DNA of 64,000 bases from Aureimonas sp. Leaf324 (GTDB lineage Bacteria > Pseudomonadota > Alphaproteobacteria > Rhizobiales > Rhizobiaceae). Positions 57,021 to 64,000 of this stretch are shown here, in pieces; the first letter of the stretch is position 1, and every line of letters starts with the position of its first letter. The notes under the pieces are model-generated. The model worked only from the letters and a program-made list of their open reading frames with translations, searched no databases and was not told the DNA's origin. The stretch spans positions 459,679 to 523,678 of the forward strand of contig NZ_LMOH01000012.1 in the NCBI RefSeq assembly GCF_001423245.1. Reading direction: 5' to 3'. The translations under genes and the position numbers were made by a program.

Positions 57021-58604
57021 TCAGTTGGACTGACGGCGCAGGAACGCCGGGATTTCCAGCTGATCTTCCTCGCTCGGCTGGCGAACCTGGCTCTGCGGAC
57101 GCGCCGCGGAGTCGGCCGCCTGGCGGCGCGGCGCATAGGGGCTGGCCTCGGCCGGACGGCGCGGAGCGACCGGGCGGACCGGGTCGGCAAGCACCGCCTC
57201 GTCTTCCTCGCGGCGCGACAGGCCGGTCGTCAGGCGACGCAGGAGACCCATCGGGCCCCGCTCGTCACCCGTGGCGTCGACGGCACCGGCGCGGCGCTCG
57301 ATCTCGGCCTGAACCACCGGCGGGAAGTCCTCGACCCGGGGCATGCGGGCCTGCGCGGGCTGCTGGACCGGCTGGCGCGGCGCCGGGGCGCGCGGGGCGA
57401 CCTGGGCGATCTCGGCCTCGAGGGCGGCGGTGAAGTCGTCCTCGATGTCGGCCATCGCGGGTGCCGGCTGGTAGGCGGCGGGCGCCGCGACCGGCGCCTG
57501 GGCGACCGGCGCGGGCGCCTGCATCACCGGGGCGGCGTGAGCGACCTGCACCGGGGCCGGCGCCGGCTGGAAGGCCGGGCGGGCGGCGAGAGCGGCGGCG
57601 GCGCGCGCCTCGGCGGCGTGGCCGTAGACCTCCATCGCGGCCTTGTCGATGCCGGTGGCGACGACCGACACGCGGATCACGCCTTCCAGGCTCTCGTCGA
57701 AGGTCGCGCCGAGGATGATGTTGGCATCCTGGTCGACTTCCTCGCGGATGCGGGTCGCCGCCTCGTCCACCTCGAAGAGCGTGAGGTCACGCCCGCCGGT
57801 GATGGAGATGAGAAGGCCCTTGGCGCCCTTCATCGAGGTCTCGTCGAGAAGCGGGTTGGCGATCGCAGCCTCGGCGGCGGCCATCGCGCGGCCCTCGCCG
57901 GACGCCTCGCCCGTGCCCATCATGGCCTTGCCCATCTCGCGCATCACCGAACGCACGTCGGCGAAGTCGAGGTTGATCAGACCTTCCTTGACCATCAGGT
58001 CGGTGATGCAGGCGACGCCCGAGTAGAGCACCTGGTCGGCCATGCCGAAGGCATCGGCGAAGGTGGTCTTGTCGTTGGCGATGCGGAAGAGGTTCTGGTT
58101 CGGAATGACGATCAGCGTATCGACGTTCTTCTGCAGCTCCTCGATACCCTGCTCGGCGATGCGCAGGCGGCGCTGGCCCTCGAAGTGGAACGGCTTGGTG
58201 ACGACGCCGACCGTCAGGATGCCCTTCTCGCGCGCCGCACGGGCGACGACCGGGGCCGCGCCGGTGCCGGTGCCGCCGCCCATGCCGGCGGTGACGAAGC
58301 ACATGTGCGAGCCGAGGAGGTGATCGCAGATCTCGTCGAGCGACTCTTCGGCGGCCGCGCGGCCGACCTCGGGCTGCGAGCCGGCGCCCAGACCCTCGGT
58401 CACGGCGACGCCCATCTGGATCACGCGCTCGGCGCGCGAGGAGCGGAGCGCCTGCGCATCGGTGTTGGCGATCACGAACTCGACGCCTTCGAGGCCGGCG
58501 TTGATCATGTTGTTGACGGCGTTGCAGCCGCCGCCGCCCACACCGAACACGGTGATCCGCGGCTTCAGCTCGGTGATGTCCGGCTTCTGAAGGGTGATGC
58601 TCAT
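57021..58604 (-). CDS. ftsZ: Cell division GTPase FtsZ
   Basis: Tubulin-like GTPase forming the Z-ring. The 527-residue protein has [18 protein letters not shown], the tubulin signature [20 protein letters not shown] and [23 protein letters not shown] long Ala/Pro-rich linker (about residues 320-500) follows, then the C-terminal peptide [11 protein letters not shown] that binds FtsA and ZapA partners. The long linker is usual for Hyphomicrobiales. Third gene of ftsQ-ftsA-ftsZ, 115 bases after ftsA. Confidence 0.98.
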   Translation of the reverse strand: MSITLQKPDITELKPRITVFGVGGGGCNAVNNMINAGLEGVEFVIANTDAQALRSSRAERVIQMGVAVTEGLGAGSQPEVGRAAAEESLDEICDHLLGSHMCFVTAGMGGGTGTGAAPVVARAAREKGILTVGVVTKPFHFEGQRRLRIAEQGIEELQKNVDTLIVIPNQNLFRIANDKTTFADAFGMADQVLYSGVACITDLMVKEGLINLDFADVRSVMREMGKAMMGTGEASGEGRAMAAAEAAIANPLLDETSMKGAKGLLISITGGRDLTLFEVDEAATRIREEVDQDANIILGATFDESLEGVIRVSVVATGIDKAAMEVYGHAAEARAAAALAARPAFQPAPAPVQVAHAAPVMQAPAPVAQAPVAAPAAYQPAPAMADIEDDFTAALEAEIAQVAPRAPAPRQPVQQPAQARMPRVEDFPPVVQAEIERRAGAVDATGDERGPMGLLRRLTTGLSRREEDEAVLADPVRPVAPRRPAEASPYAPRRQAADSAARPQSQVRQPSEEDQLEIPAFLRRQSN

Positions 58605-58719
58605 CGTGGTTTCCCTTTGTGTCTGGGCCGGTTCGCCGCGCGGCCTGGGGTCTCAAGAACCAGTGCGCGGCGCGCACCGATGGGGTATTCGGATGGACGA
58701 GCTTCGCACGCGAAGCTTG

Positions 58720-60048
58720 TCAGAAACTCTGCCGGAGCCACGAACCGAAACGGCCGACGCGCGTGCGCGGGTCGAGCGCGAAGTCGATCATCGACTGCTC
58801 GGGCACGTGCTCCAGGGCCGCGACCTGCGGGTAGATCAGCAATCCGACCGCCGTCGCGAAGGCCGGGCTCTTGTTCGAGGCCGAAAGCCCTGCGACGCCG
58901 ACCGGGCGACCGAGGCGCACGTTTCGGTTCAGGAGCGAGCGACCGGCTTCCGAGAGACCGGCGAGCTGGCTGGCGCCGCCGGTCAACACCACGCGCTTGC
59001 CGATCACATGACCGAGGTTCGAGGCGGACAGCCGGTCGCGGATCAGTTCCAGCGTCTCCTCGACGCGCGGACGGATGATCCGGGCGATCAGGGAACGCGA
59101 GACCTGCACCGGCTGCTCGTGCGCCTCGTCGCCGAGCGGGGCGACCGACACGGTCTCGCCGTCGGCCATCATGCTCGGCAGGGCGTTGCCGTGCATCACC
59201 TTCAGCCGCTCGGCCTGCTCGGGGCGGATCGACAGGCCGCGCGCGAGATCCATGGTGATGTGATGGCCGCCGAGCGCCACGGCGTCGGCGTAGGCGAAGT
59301 GGCCGTTCTGGAAGATCGAGATCGTGGTCGAGCCGGCCCCCATGTCGATGCAGGCCGAACCCATCAGCGCCTCGTCGTCGACCAGCGTCGACAGGCCGCT
59401 CGCGTAGGGCGTCGCCACGAAGGCCTCGACCACGAGATGCGCGCGGTTGATCGCGGCTTCGAGGTTGCGCAGCGGGGTTTCCTCCGCCGAAAGGATGTGG
59501 AGATCGGCGCCGAGCTCCGAGCCCGTCATGCCGACCGGGTTCTCGAGGCTCCCTTCGCCGTCCAGCGACAGGTCGAACGGCACGCGATGCAGCGCGACGC
59601 GGCCGTCGCGAAGCGGCAGACGCGCGGCCTGGTTGAGGACACGCTTGAGATCGAGGTCGCCGACCTCGGCGCCCTCGACATCGACCCGCGCCATGCCGCG
59701 CAGGCTCTTCAGCCGGCCGGCGCAGACCGACACGATCAGCGACTCGATGGTCAGTCCGGCCATGCGCTCGGCGGCGTCGACGCAGAAGCGGATCGACTTC
59801 TCCGCCGCCTCGAGATCCACCACCACGCCGGATTTCACGCCGCGCGAGCGCTGGTGGCCGATGCCGATAACCTCGACCACGTGCGTGCGGCCCGGCAGGA
59901 CCTCGCTTTCCGGGCGCGGCTTCAGCTTGGCGATCAGGCAGGTGACCTTCGAGGAGCCGACGTCGAGCACCGAGATGGTGCGAACGCGCTTGTCCGAGGG
60001 CTTCTTGATCCGGGGCAGTTCGTCGGTCGTTTTGGTGAAGAAGCTCAT
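58720..60048 (-). CDS. ftsA: Cell division protein FtsA
   Basis: Actin-like membrane tether of FtsZ. The 442-residue protein has phosphate-1 TISVLDVGSSKVTCLIAKL, the FtsA-specific 1C domain (INRAHLVVEAFVATPYASG), phosphate-2 ACIDMGAGSTTISIFQNG and adenosine RVVLTGGASQLAGLSE. The C-terminal amphipathic helix is GRFGSWLRQSF. The start overlaps the ftsQ stop by four bases (ATGA), so the two are coupled. Confidence 0.97.
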   Translation of the reverse strand: MSFFTKTTDELPRIKKPSDKRVRTISVLDVGSSKVTCLIAKLKPRPESEVLPGRTHVVEVIGIGHQRSRGVKSGVVVDLEAAEKSIRFCVDAAERMAGLTIESLIVSVCAGRLKSLRGMARVDVEGAEVGDLDLKRVLNQAARLPLRDGRVALHRVPFDLSLDGEGSLENPVGMTGSELGADLHILSAEETPLRNLEAAINRAHLVVEAFVATPYASGLSTLVDDEALMGSACIDMGAGSTTISIFQNGHFAYADAVALGGHHITMDLARGLSIRPEQAERLKVMHGNALPSMMADGETVSVAPLGDEAHEQPVQVSRSLIARIIRPRVEETLELIRDRLSASNLGHVIGKRVVLTGGASQLAGLSEAGRSLLNRNVRLGRPVGVAGLSASNKSPAFATAVGLLIYPQVAALEHVPEQSMIDFALDPRTRVGRFGSWLRQSF

Positions 60049-60944
60049 ACCGGCTTTTCCTTCTGAGCCTGCTTCCAGAGCTTGTCGCGCTCTTTGAGAA
60101 CCTTGTCCCAGCGCTCCTTGGCGGCGGGGGTGAGCTTGACGACCATCCGGTCGGCGAGGCGCATGTCGACCGAGACGATGTCCCGGGCGAGGAGCCCCTC
60201 GTTGCGATCGACGCGCATCACGGTCGCGGCCGCCTCGATCGGGTCGAGTTCCGGCAGGCGGATCACGACGCCGTTGTCGAGGCGCAGGTCCCAGCGCCGG
60301 TCACCGACGCGCACATAGGCCTTGATCCGCTGGTCGAGCTCGGGGACGAGCGCCATCTTGTCGAGGATGTCGACCGCCTCGCGCGCCGCGCCGGGGCCCA
60401 CCACGAAGGGCAGGTCGGTGAAGCGGGTCGTCGCGTAGGGCACGATCTCCCGGCCGTCGTGGTCGACGATCCAGAGATCCTTGTCCCGCTGCCAGAGTGC
60501 GAAGGGCTTCTTCTCCACCAGCGCGATCTTCACGCGGTTCGGATATTCCTTCTCGACCGTCGCGCTCTCAATCCAGGGCATCGCCTCGATCGCCTCGCGC
60601 GCGGCCGTCACGTCCAGCGCCGGCAGCGTCTGCGCGCCGGCCATCCAGAGCGTCTGGAGAACGTCGATCTCGCTCGTCTCGGCGTATCCGGTGACGTCCA
60701 CGGTCTCGATCGACAGGCCGAGCGGCTCGGCCACCGCGTCGATCACGGCCGTCGTGTGGCTGCCCAGGACCATGCCGTAGATCGCGGTCGAGCCGAGCAG
60801 GCCGGCGGCGATCGTGCGGAAACGCGGCAGCGGCAGGTCGCGCGCGTTCTTGATCCAGACCACGGTCTTGCGACCCAGGCGCTGCAGGCGCAGCACGATC
60901 GGGTTGACGCGCTGGAACATCGGAGCGTCGTTCAGCGACCGCAT
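60045..60944 (-). CDS. ftsQ: Cell division protein FtsQ
   Basis: Bitopic divisome scaffold. The 299-residue form starts at the ATG at 60944, six bases after GAGGGA. It has a basic cytoplasmic tail, the membrane helix [20 protein letters not shown], a POTRA domain ([23 protein letters not shown]) and the beta domain ([45 protein letters not shown]). The ORF overlaps ddl by 13 bases and ftsA by four. Confidence 0.95.
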   Translation of the reverse strand: MRSLNDAPMFQRVNPIVLRLQRLGRKTVVWIKNARDLPLPRFRTIAAGLLGSTAIYGMVLGSHTTAVIDAVAEPLGLSIETVDVTGYAETSEIDVLQTLWMAGAQTLPALDVTAAREAIEAMPWIESATVEKEYPNRVKIALVEKKPFALWQRDKDLWIVDHDGREIVPYATTRFTDLPFVVGPGAAREAVDILDKMALVPELDQRIKAYVRVGDRRWDLRLDNGVVIRLPELDPIEAAATVMRVDRNEGLLARDIVSVDMRLADRMVVKLTPAAKERWDKVLKERDKLWKQAQKEKPV

Positions 60945-61855
60945 GAGGCGTCCCTCACCATCCACGAGAGCAGCTCGCCGAAGGAGTGGCCGGCGACCTT
61001 CGCGATGTCGGGCACCAGCGAGGTCGGCGTCATGCCCGGCTGGGTATTGACCTCGAGCCAGACCAGTTCGCCCTTCTCGCCGAAGCGGTCGTCGTAGCGA
61101 AAGTCGGAGCGCGACACGCCGCGGCAGCCGACGGCGCGATGGGCGGCCAGCGCCGCCTCCTGCACGCGCTTGGCGATGGCGGGCGGAATCTGCGCCGGAA
61201 TCACGTGCTGCGAGCCGCCCGGCAGGTACTTCGAATCGTAGTCGTAGAAGGCGTGGCCTTCGGTCGTGATCTCGCAGACCGGCAGGGCCACGTCGCCCAT
61301 CACGGCGCAGGTGAGTTCACGGCCGGGCACGAAACGCTCGACCATGACCTCTTCGCCGAAGGTCCACTCGGCGCCGTGCAGCTGCTGGGGCGGATGCTCC
61401 TGGTCGGCGCGCACGATGAGCACGCCGAAGGACGACCCTTCCGCGATCGGCTTGACCACGTAGGGCGGCGCCATGACGTGGGATTTGGCGACCGCACGAC
61501 GGTCGAGGATCTTGTGGTCGGCCACGGGGACGCCCGCGGCCTTGGCGATGGTCTTCGCCTTCACCTTGTTCATCGCCAGCGCCGAGGCGAGGACGCCCGA
61601 ATGCGTATAGGGGATCTGCAGGAACTCGAGGACGCCCTGGATCGTCCCGTCCTCGCCGAAGGGCCCGTGCAGCGCGTTGAAGGCGACGTCGGGCGCGAGG
61701 TCTTTCAGCACCGCCGCGACGTCGCGGCCGACATCGACGCGCGTGACGCGGAAGCCTTCCGCTTCGAGCGCGTCGGCACAGGCCTTGCCCGACGACAGGC
61801 TCACCGGCCTTTCGGACGAGAAGCCACCGAACAGCACTGCGACATGCGAGGTCAT
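60932..61855 (-). CDS. ddl: D-alanine--D-alanine ligase
   Basis: ATP-grasp ligase that makes D-Ala-D-Ala for peptidoglycan. The 307-residue form starts at the ATG at 61855 ([20 protein letters not shown]), matching family N-termini; an ATG at 61891 is in frame. Motifs: [58 protein letters not shown] and [21 protein letters not shown]. First gene of ddl-ftsQ-ftsA-ftsZ. Relatives usually have murC-murB directly upstream; here a divergent molybdopterin-fold gene is there instead. Confidence 0.97.
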   Translation of the reverse strand: MTSHVAVLFGGFSSERPVSLSSGKACADALEAEGFRVTRVDVGRDVAAVLKDLAPDVAFNALHGPFGEDGTIQGVLEFLQIPYTHSGVLASALAMNKVKAKTIAKAAGVPVADHKILDRRAVAKSHVMAPPYVVKPIAEGSSFGVLIVRADQEHPPQQLHGAEWTFGEEVMVERFVPGRELTCAVMGDVALPVCEITTEGHAFYDYDSKYLPGGSQHVIPAQIPPAIAKRVQEAALAAHRAVGCRGVSRSDFRYDDRFGEKGELVWLEVNTQPGMTPTSLVPDIAKVAGHSFGELLSWMVRDASCGR

Positions 61856-61908
61856 CGACCGGGATTCCATGCATTGAAGGTCAGGAACCATTCATCGCCC
61901 GCAGATGG

Positions 61909-61923
61909 TTAAGCAGGGGTTAA
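61909..61923 (-). promoter_or_regulatory. CtrA box upstream of ddl-ftsQAZ
   Basis: Perfect TTAA-GCAGGGG-TTAA within the larger palindromic-looking GGTTAAGCAGGGGTTAACC. It is 54-68 bases upstream of the ddl start. CtrA controls division genes in several alphaproteobacteria, so this probably sets cell-cycle timing of the operon. The divergent gene at 62128 is 205 bases away. Confidence 0.7.
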
Positions 61924-62127
61924 CCGAGTGCGGTGATTGCAAGAAAATCGTAAGGCCGTTTGGTGAGGCGCCGTTAAGGGTTGGCCGACCGACGGGCGCG
62001 CGGCAGCGCCCGCAGATCCCGCGAAGTCTTGATGGATGTTGCGGCGCGATAACTCCTGTCGAAAACTCACGTCTTCTTCAGGACCTCGCGTTACCGTCCG
62101 GTCATCCCCCAAGGGAAAGGCCGAATC

Positions 62128-62628
62128 GTGAACCGCAGAACTCTTCTGATGGGAATGGGCGCGCTCGCGTTGTCGGGATGGATCGTCCCCGCCTCTGCGG
62201 GGGAGCCGATCCTGACGCTGCGCGGCGAATTCGCGCGTGCGGGAGCCGACGGGTCGGCCATGCTCACCCTTGCAGACCTCGACGCCCTGCCGCAAACGCG
62301 CTTCCGCACCGCGACGCCTTGGCACAGCGGTCCGGTCGAATTCTCCGGCGTCTCCGTCTCCGACTTCCTGGCGGCGATGGGCGTGCCCTCGACCGAAGGC
62401 TCGATGCAGCTGGTGGCCCTGAACGACTACGTGGTCGACACGAAGGCCGGCGATCTCGTCTCCGGCGATGCACTTCTCGCCACGCGCATGAACGGCGAGC
62501 CCATGACGGTGCAGGACAAGGGCCCGGTCTTCGTCGTCTTCCCGTTCGACAGCCGGACGGAACTCCAGCACCAGTCCTACTACAGCCGCGCCGTGTGGCA
62601 GCTCGCCGAGATCGACCTCGCTCCATGA
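62128..62628 (+). CDS. Small periplasmic oxidoreductase molybdopterin-fold protein
   Basis: A 166-residue secreted protein (MNRRTLLMGMGALALSGWIV, cleaved after ASA). The body resembles a single SUOX-type molybdopterin-binding fold: LTLRGEFARAGADGSAMLTLADLDALPQ, TPWHSGPVEFSGVSVSDFLAAMGV, GDALLATRMNGEPMTVQDKGPVFVVFPFDS and YYSRAVWQLAEIDLAP. The Cys ligand of true sulfite oxidases is absent, so it may bind a ligand rather than catalyse. GTG start with AAGGGAAAGG upstream. Its stop overlaps the next gene's ATG. Confidence 0.85.
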   Translation: MNRRTLLMGMGALALSGWIVPASAGEPILTLRGEFARAGADGSAMLTLADLDALPQTRFRTATPWHSGPVEFSGVSVSDFLAAMGVPSTEGSMQLVALNDYVVDTKAGDLVSGDALLATRMNGEPMTVQDKGPVFVVFPFDSRTELQHQSYYSRAVWQLAEIDLAP

Positions 62629-64000
62629 TCGCAGGCGTCGGCACGCGGCCCTTCCCCTTGAGCGTCCGCAAGGTCAGCTATGGTCTGACCTGCGTCACCG
62701 CGGTCCTCGCGCTGCTCGTCGTCGTGTCGTCGATCCTCGTGGTGCGCTACCAGCGCCAGATCAGCGAGGCGTCGCAATACAACGTCACGTTCGACTACTC
62801 GCAGACCGCCGCCGAGATCCTGCGCCTCCAGGTCGCCCTCAAGGACGTGATCGCAGGCGCCGACCCCGCGCAGATCAAGCTTCGGCACGACATTCTGGTG
62901 AACCGGCTCGGGATCATCCGCGACAACGCCTTCGCGACGCGCCACCAGCTGACCGAGACGGGCGACCGCCTCGCCGACGTGCTCAGACGGCTCGAACCCC
63001 TCCTCGCCGATCCGGCCGATACCGCCAATCTCGAGGCGGCCTACGAGCTTCTCGGGCCCCTCACCACGCCCATTCTGCGGCTGGCCTCGCGCGCCCATGG
63101 CGAGGCCGGCGACATCGTCCTCGGCAACCAGACGACGCTGCGCCAGATCATGGCGATCGTCACGGCCGTCACGATCGTCCTCGTTCTCGTCGGCATGGTG
63201 CTGGTCGGCTTCGTCCTCCACCAGAACCGGCGGCTCGACAGCATCTCGCGCACCGACGGGCTGACGGGCCTCGCCAACCGCCTCGGCTTCGACGCGGACC
63301 TGCGCAAGGTCGACGGCAAGCCGGCCGCCGTCGTCCTCGTCGACGTCGATCATTTCAAGACCATCAACGACACGCTCGGCCACAGCGTCGGCGACGGCGT
63401 GATCGTCGAGCTCGCGACGCGACTGCGCACCGCCGGGGCCGACGCGGACACGATCGCCCGGATCGGCGGCGACGAGTTCGCCATCGTCTTCTCGGGCGAG
63501 GCGGCCGAAGCGCGAAGCCTGTCATGCGCCGACGCGGTGCTCGCCAGCATGGACGAGCCCTGCCGCGTCGCGGGCACCGAGGTGCAGGCCAACGTGACGA
63601 TCGGCATCGGCGCGCAGGAGGCGAGCCAAGGCGCGATGCTCCTCAACGATGCCGACATCGCCCTCTACGCCGCCAAGGGCGAGGGCCGCGGCCGCTATCG
63701 CCGCTTCCGGCCCGAGATGAAGCAGGCGTTCCTGCGCGAGCAGGCGATCGAGGACGCGCTGCGCCGCGCGGCCGCAGCCGGCGACTTCTCGCTCGTCTAC
63801 CAGCCGATCGTCGATCTCTCCGACGATCGCACGGTCGGTTTCGAGGCGCTCCTGCGCTGGCAGCACCCCGAACTCGGATCGATCTCGCCCACCGAATTCA
63901 TTCCGATCGCCGAGCGCAGCGGCCAGATCGAGGCGATCGGGCGCTGGGTGATCGAGGAGGCCTGCCGCGAGGCGAGCCGCTGGCCGTCCGACGTCTATGT
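62625..64000 (+). CDS. Membrane GGDEF-EAL cyclic-di-GMP enzyme (cut by window edge)
   Basis: Starts at ATG 62625, overlapping the previous stop (ATGA). One membrane helix near residue 25 (VLALLVVVSSILVVRYQR), a helical periplasmic sensor of about 130 residues and a second helix (IVTAVTIVLVLVGMVLVGFVL). A GGDEF domain follows (TDGLTGLANRLGF, VDHFKTINDTLGHSVGD, RIGGDEFAIVF: intact active site). An EAL domain begins (LVYQPIVDLSD, GFEALLRWQHPE: E-A-L intact, ISPTEFIPIAERSGQI) and runs past base 64000. Both halves look catalytically competent as far as seen. Coupling to the periplasmic molybdopterin-fold protein suggests that protein feeds the sensor. Confidence 0.95.
   Translation, partial: MIAGVGTRPFPLSVRKVSYGLTCVTAVLALLVVVSSILVVRYQRQISEASQYNVTFDYSQTAAEILRLQVALKDVIAGADPAQIKLRHDILVNRLGIIRDNAFATRHQLTETGDRLADVLRRLEPLLADPADTANLEAAYELLGPLTTPILRLASRAHGEAGDIVLGNQTTLRQIMAIVTAVTIVLVLVGMVLVGFVLHQNRRLDSISRTDGLTGLANRLGFDADLRKVDGKPAAVVLVDVDHFKTINDTLGHSVGDGVIVELATRLRTAGADADTIARIGGDEFAIVFSGEAAEARSLSCADAVLASMDEPCRVAGTEVQANVTIGIGAQEASQGAMLLNDADIALYAAKGEGRGRYRRFRPEMKQAFLREQAIEDALRRAAAAGDFSLVYQPIVDLSDDRTVGFEALLRWQHPELGSISPTEFIPIAERSGQIEAIGRWVIEEACREASRWPSDVY

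Overview
The window is high-GC DNA from an alphaproteobacterium, most likely order Hyphomicrobiales (Rhizobiales). Evidence is the NdvA/ChvA-type glucan exporter, a PodJ-like polar protein, perfect CtrA boxes (TTAA-N7-TTAA) upstream of podJ and ddl, DUF4164 next to zapA, a TIGR02186/TauE pair, and a 6S RNA between zapA and the 5-formyl-THF cyclo-ligase gene. Genus cannot be fixed from the sequence alone. Almost everything is chromosomal housekeeping. I see no tRNA, rRNA, CRISPR array, integrase or transposase.

Layout. 1-5927 (minus): the Tol-Pal envelope operon ybgC-tolQ-tolR-tolA-tolB-pal-cpoB, with cpoB cut by the left edge. 5981-8276: a secreted phytase-like protein behind a three-repeat Pho box. 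8338-11259 (minus): ruvC-ruvA-ruvB, with an AbrB-type antitoxin and PIN toxin pair inserted between ruvC and ruvA. 11435-17560: an unannotated 33-residue membrane peptide, a serine hydrolase, YebC, an MBL protein, a small acidic protein, YmdB, a GST, a CAP lipoprotein and 5-FCL. 17585-18507: 6S RNA, zapA, DUF4164. 18918-24449: gap, a glycolipid-binding-like gene, pgk, an SGNH hydrolase and the glucan exporter. 24453-26056: an HxlR regulator divergent from VOC and DUF1428 genes.

26060-35283 holds three of the four genes of the 'ligase-associated' DNA repair set (MBL exonuclease, DEXH helicase, PdeM phosphoesterase), but no ATP-dependent ligase. Unrelated genes sit between them, including a compositionally foreign HEPN-domain gene (31720-32688) and a SulP transporter. 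35287-41551 has DUF3429, TIGR02186, TauE/SafE and podJ. 41822-49211 has MerR, a small unknown, PrmA, SCO1, a hexapeptide acyltransferase, a GtrB-GtrA-GtrC-like glycosylation cassette and a Tim44-domain protein. 49289-54428 is a repair block: a DnaQ-type exonuclease fused to a SWIM zinc finger, LigA and RecN. 54590-61855 is bamD, lpxC and the distal division cluster ddl-ftsQ-ftsA-ftsZ (all minus), with murB/murC absent upstream. The right edge holds a small periplasmic molybdopterin-fold protein translationally coupled to a GGDEF-EAL protein that runs off the window.

Themes: envelope integrity and division (Tol-Pal, BamD, LpxC, Fts, ZapA, PodJ), recombination and repair (Ruv, RecN, LigA, the Lhr-like set), and glycolysis (gap, pgk). 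The best candidates for new biology are the toxin-antitoxin pair embedded in ruvCAB, the HEPN gene in the repair region, the 33-residue membrane peptide, the exonuclease-SWIM fusion and the molybdopterin-fold/GGDEF-EAL operon.
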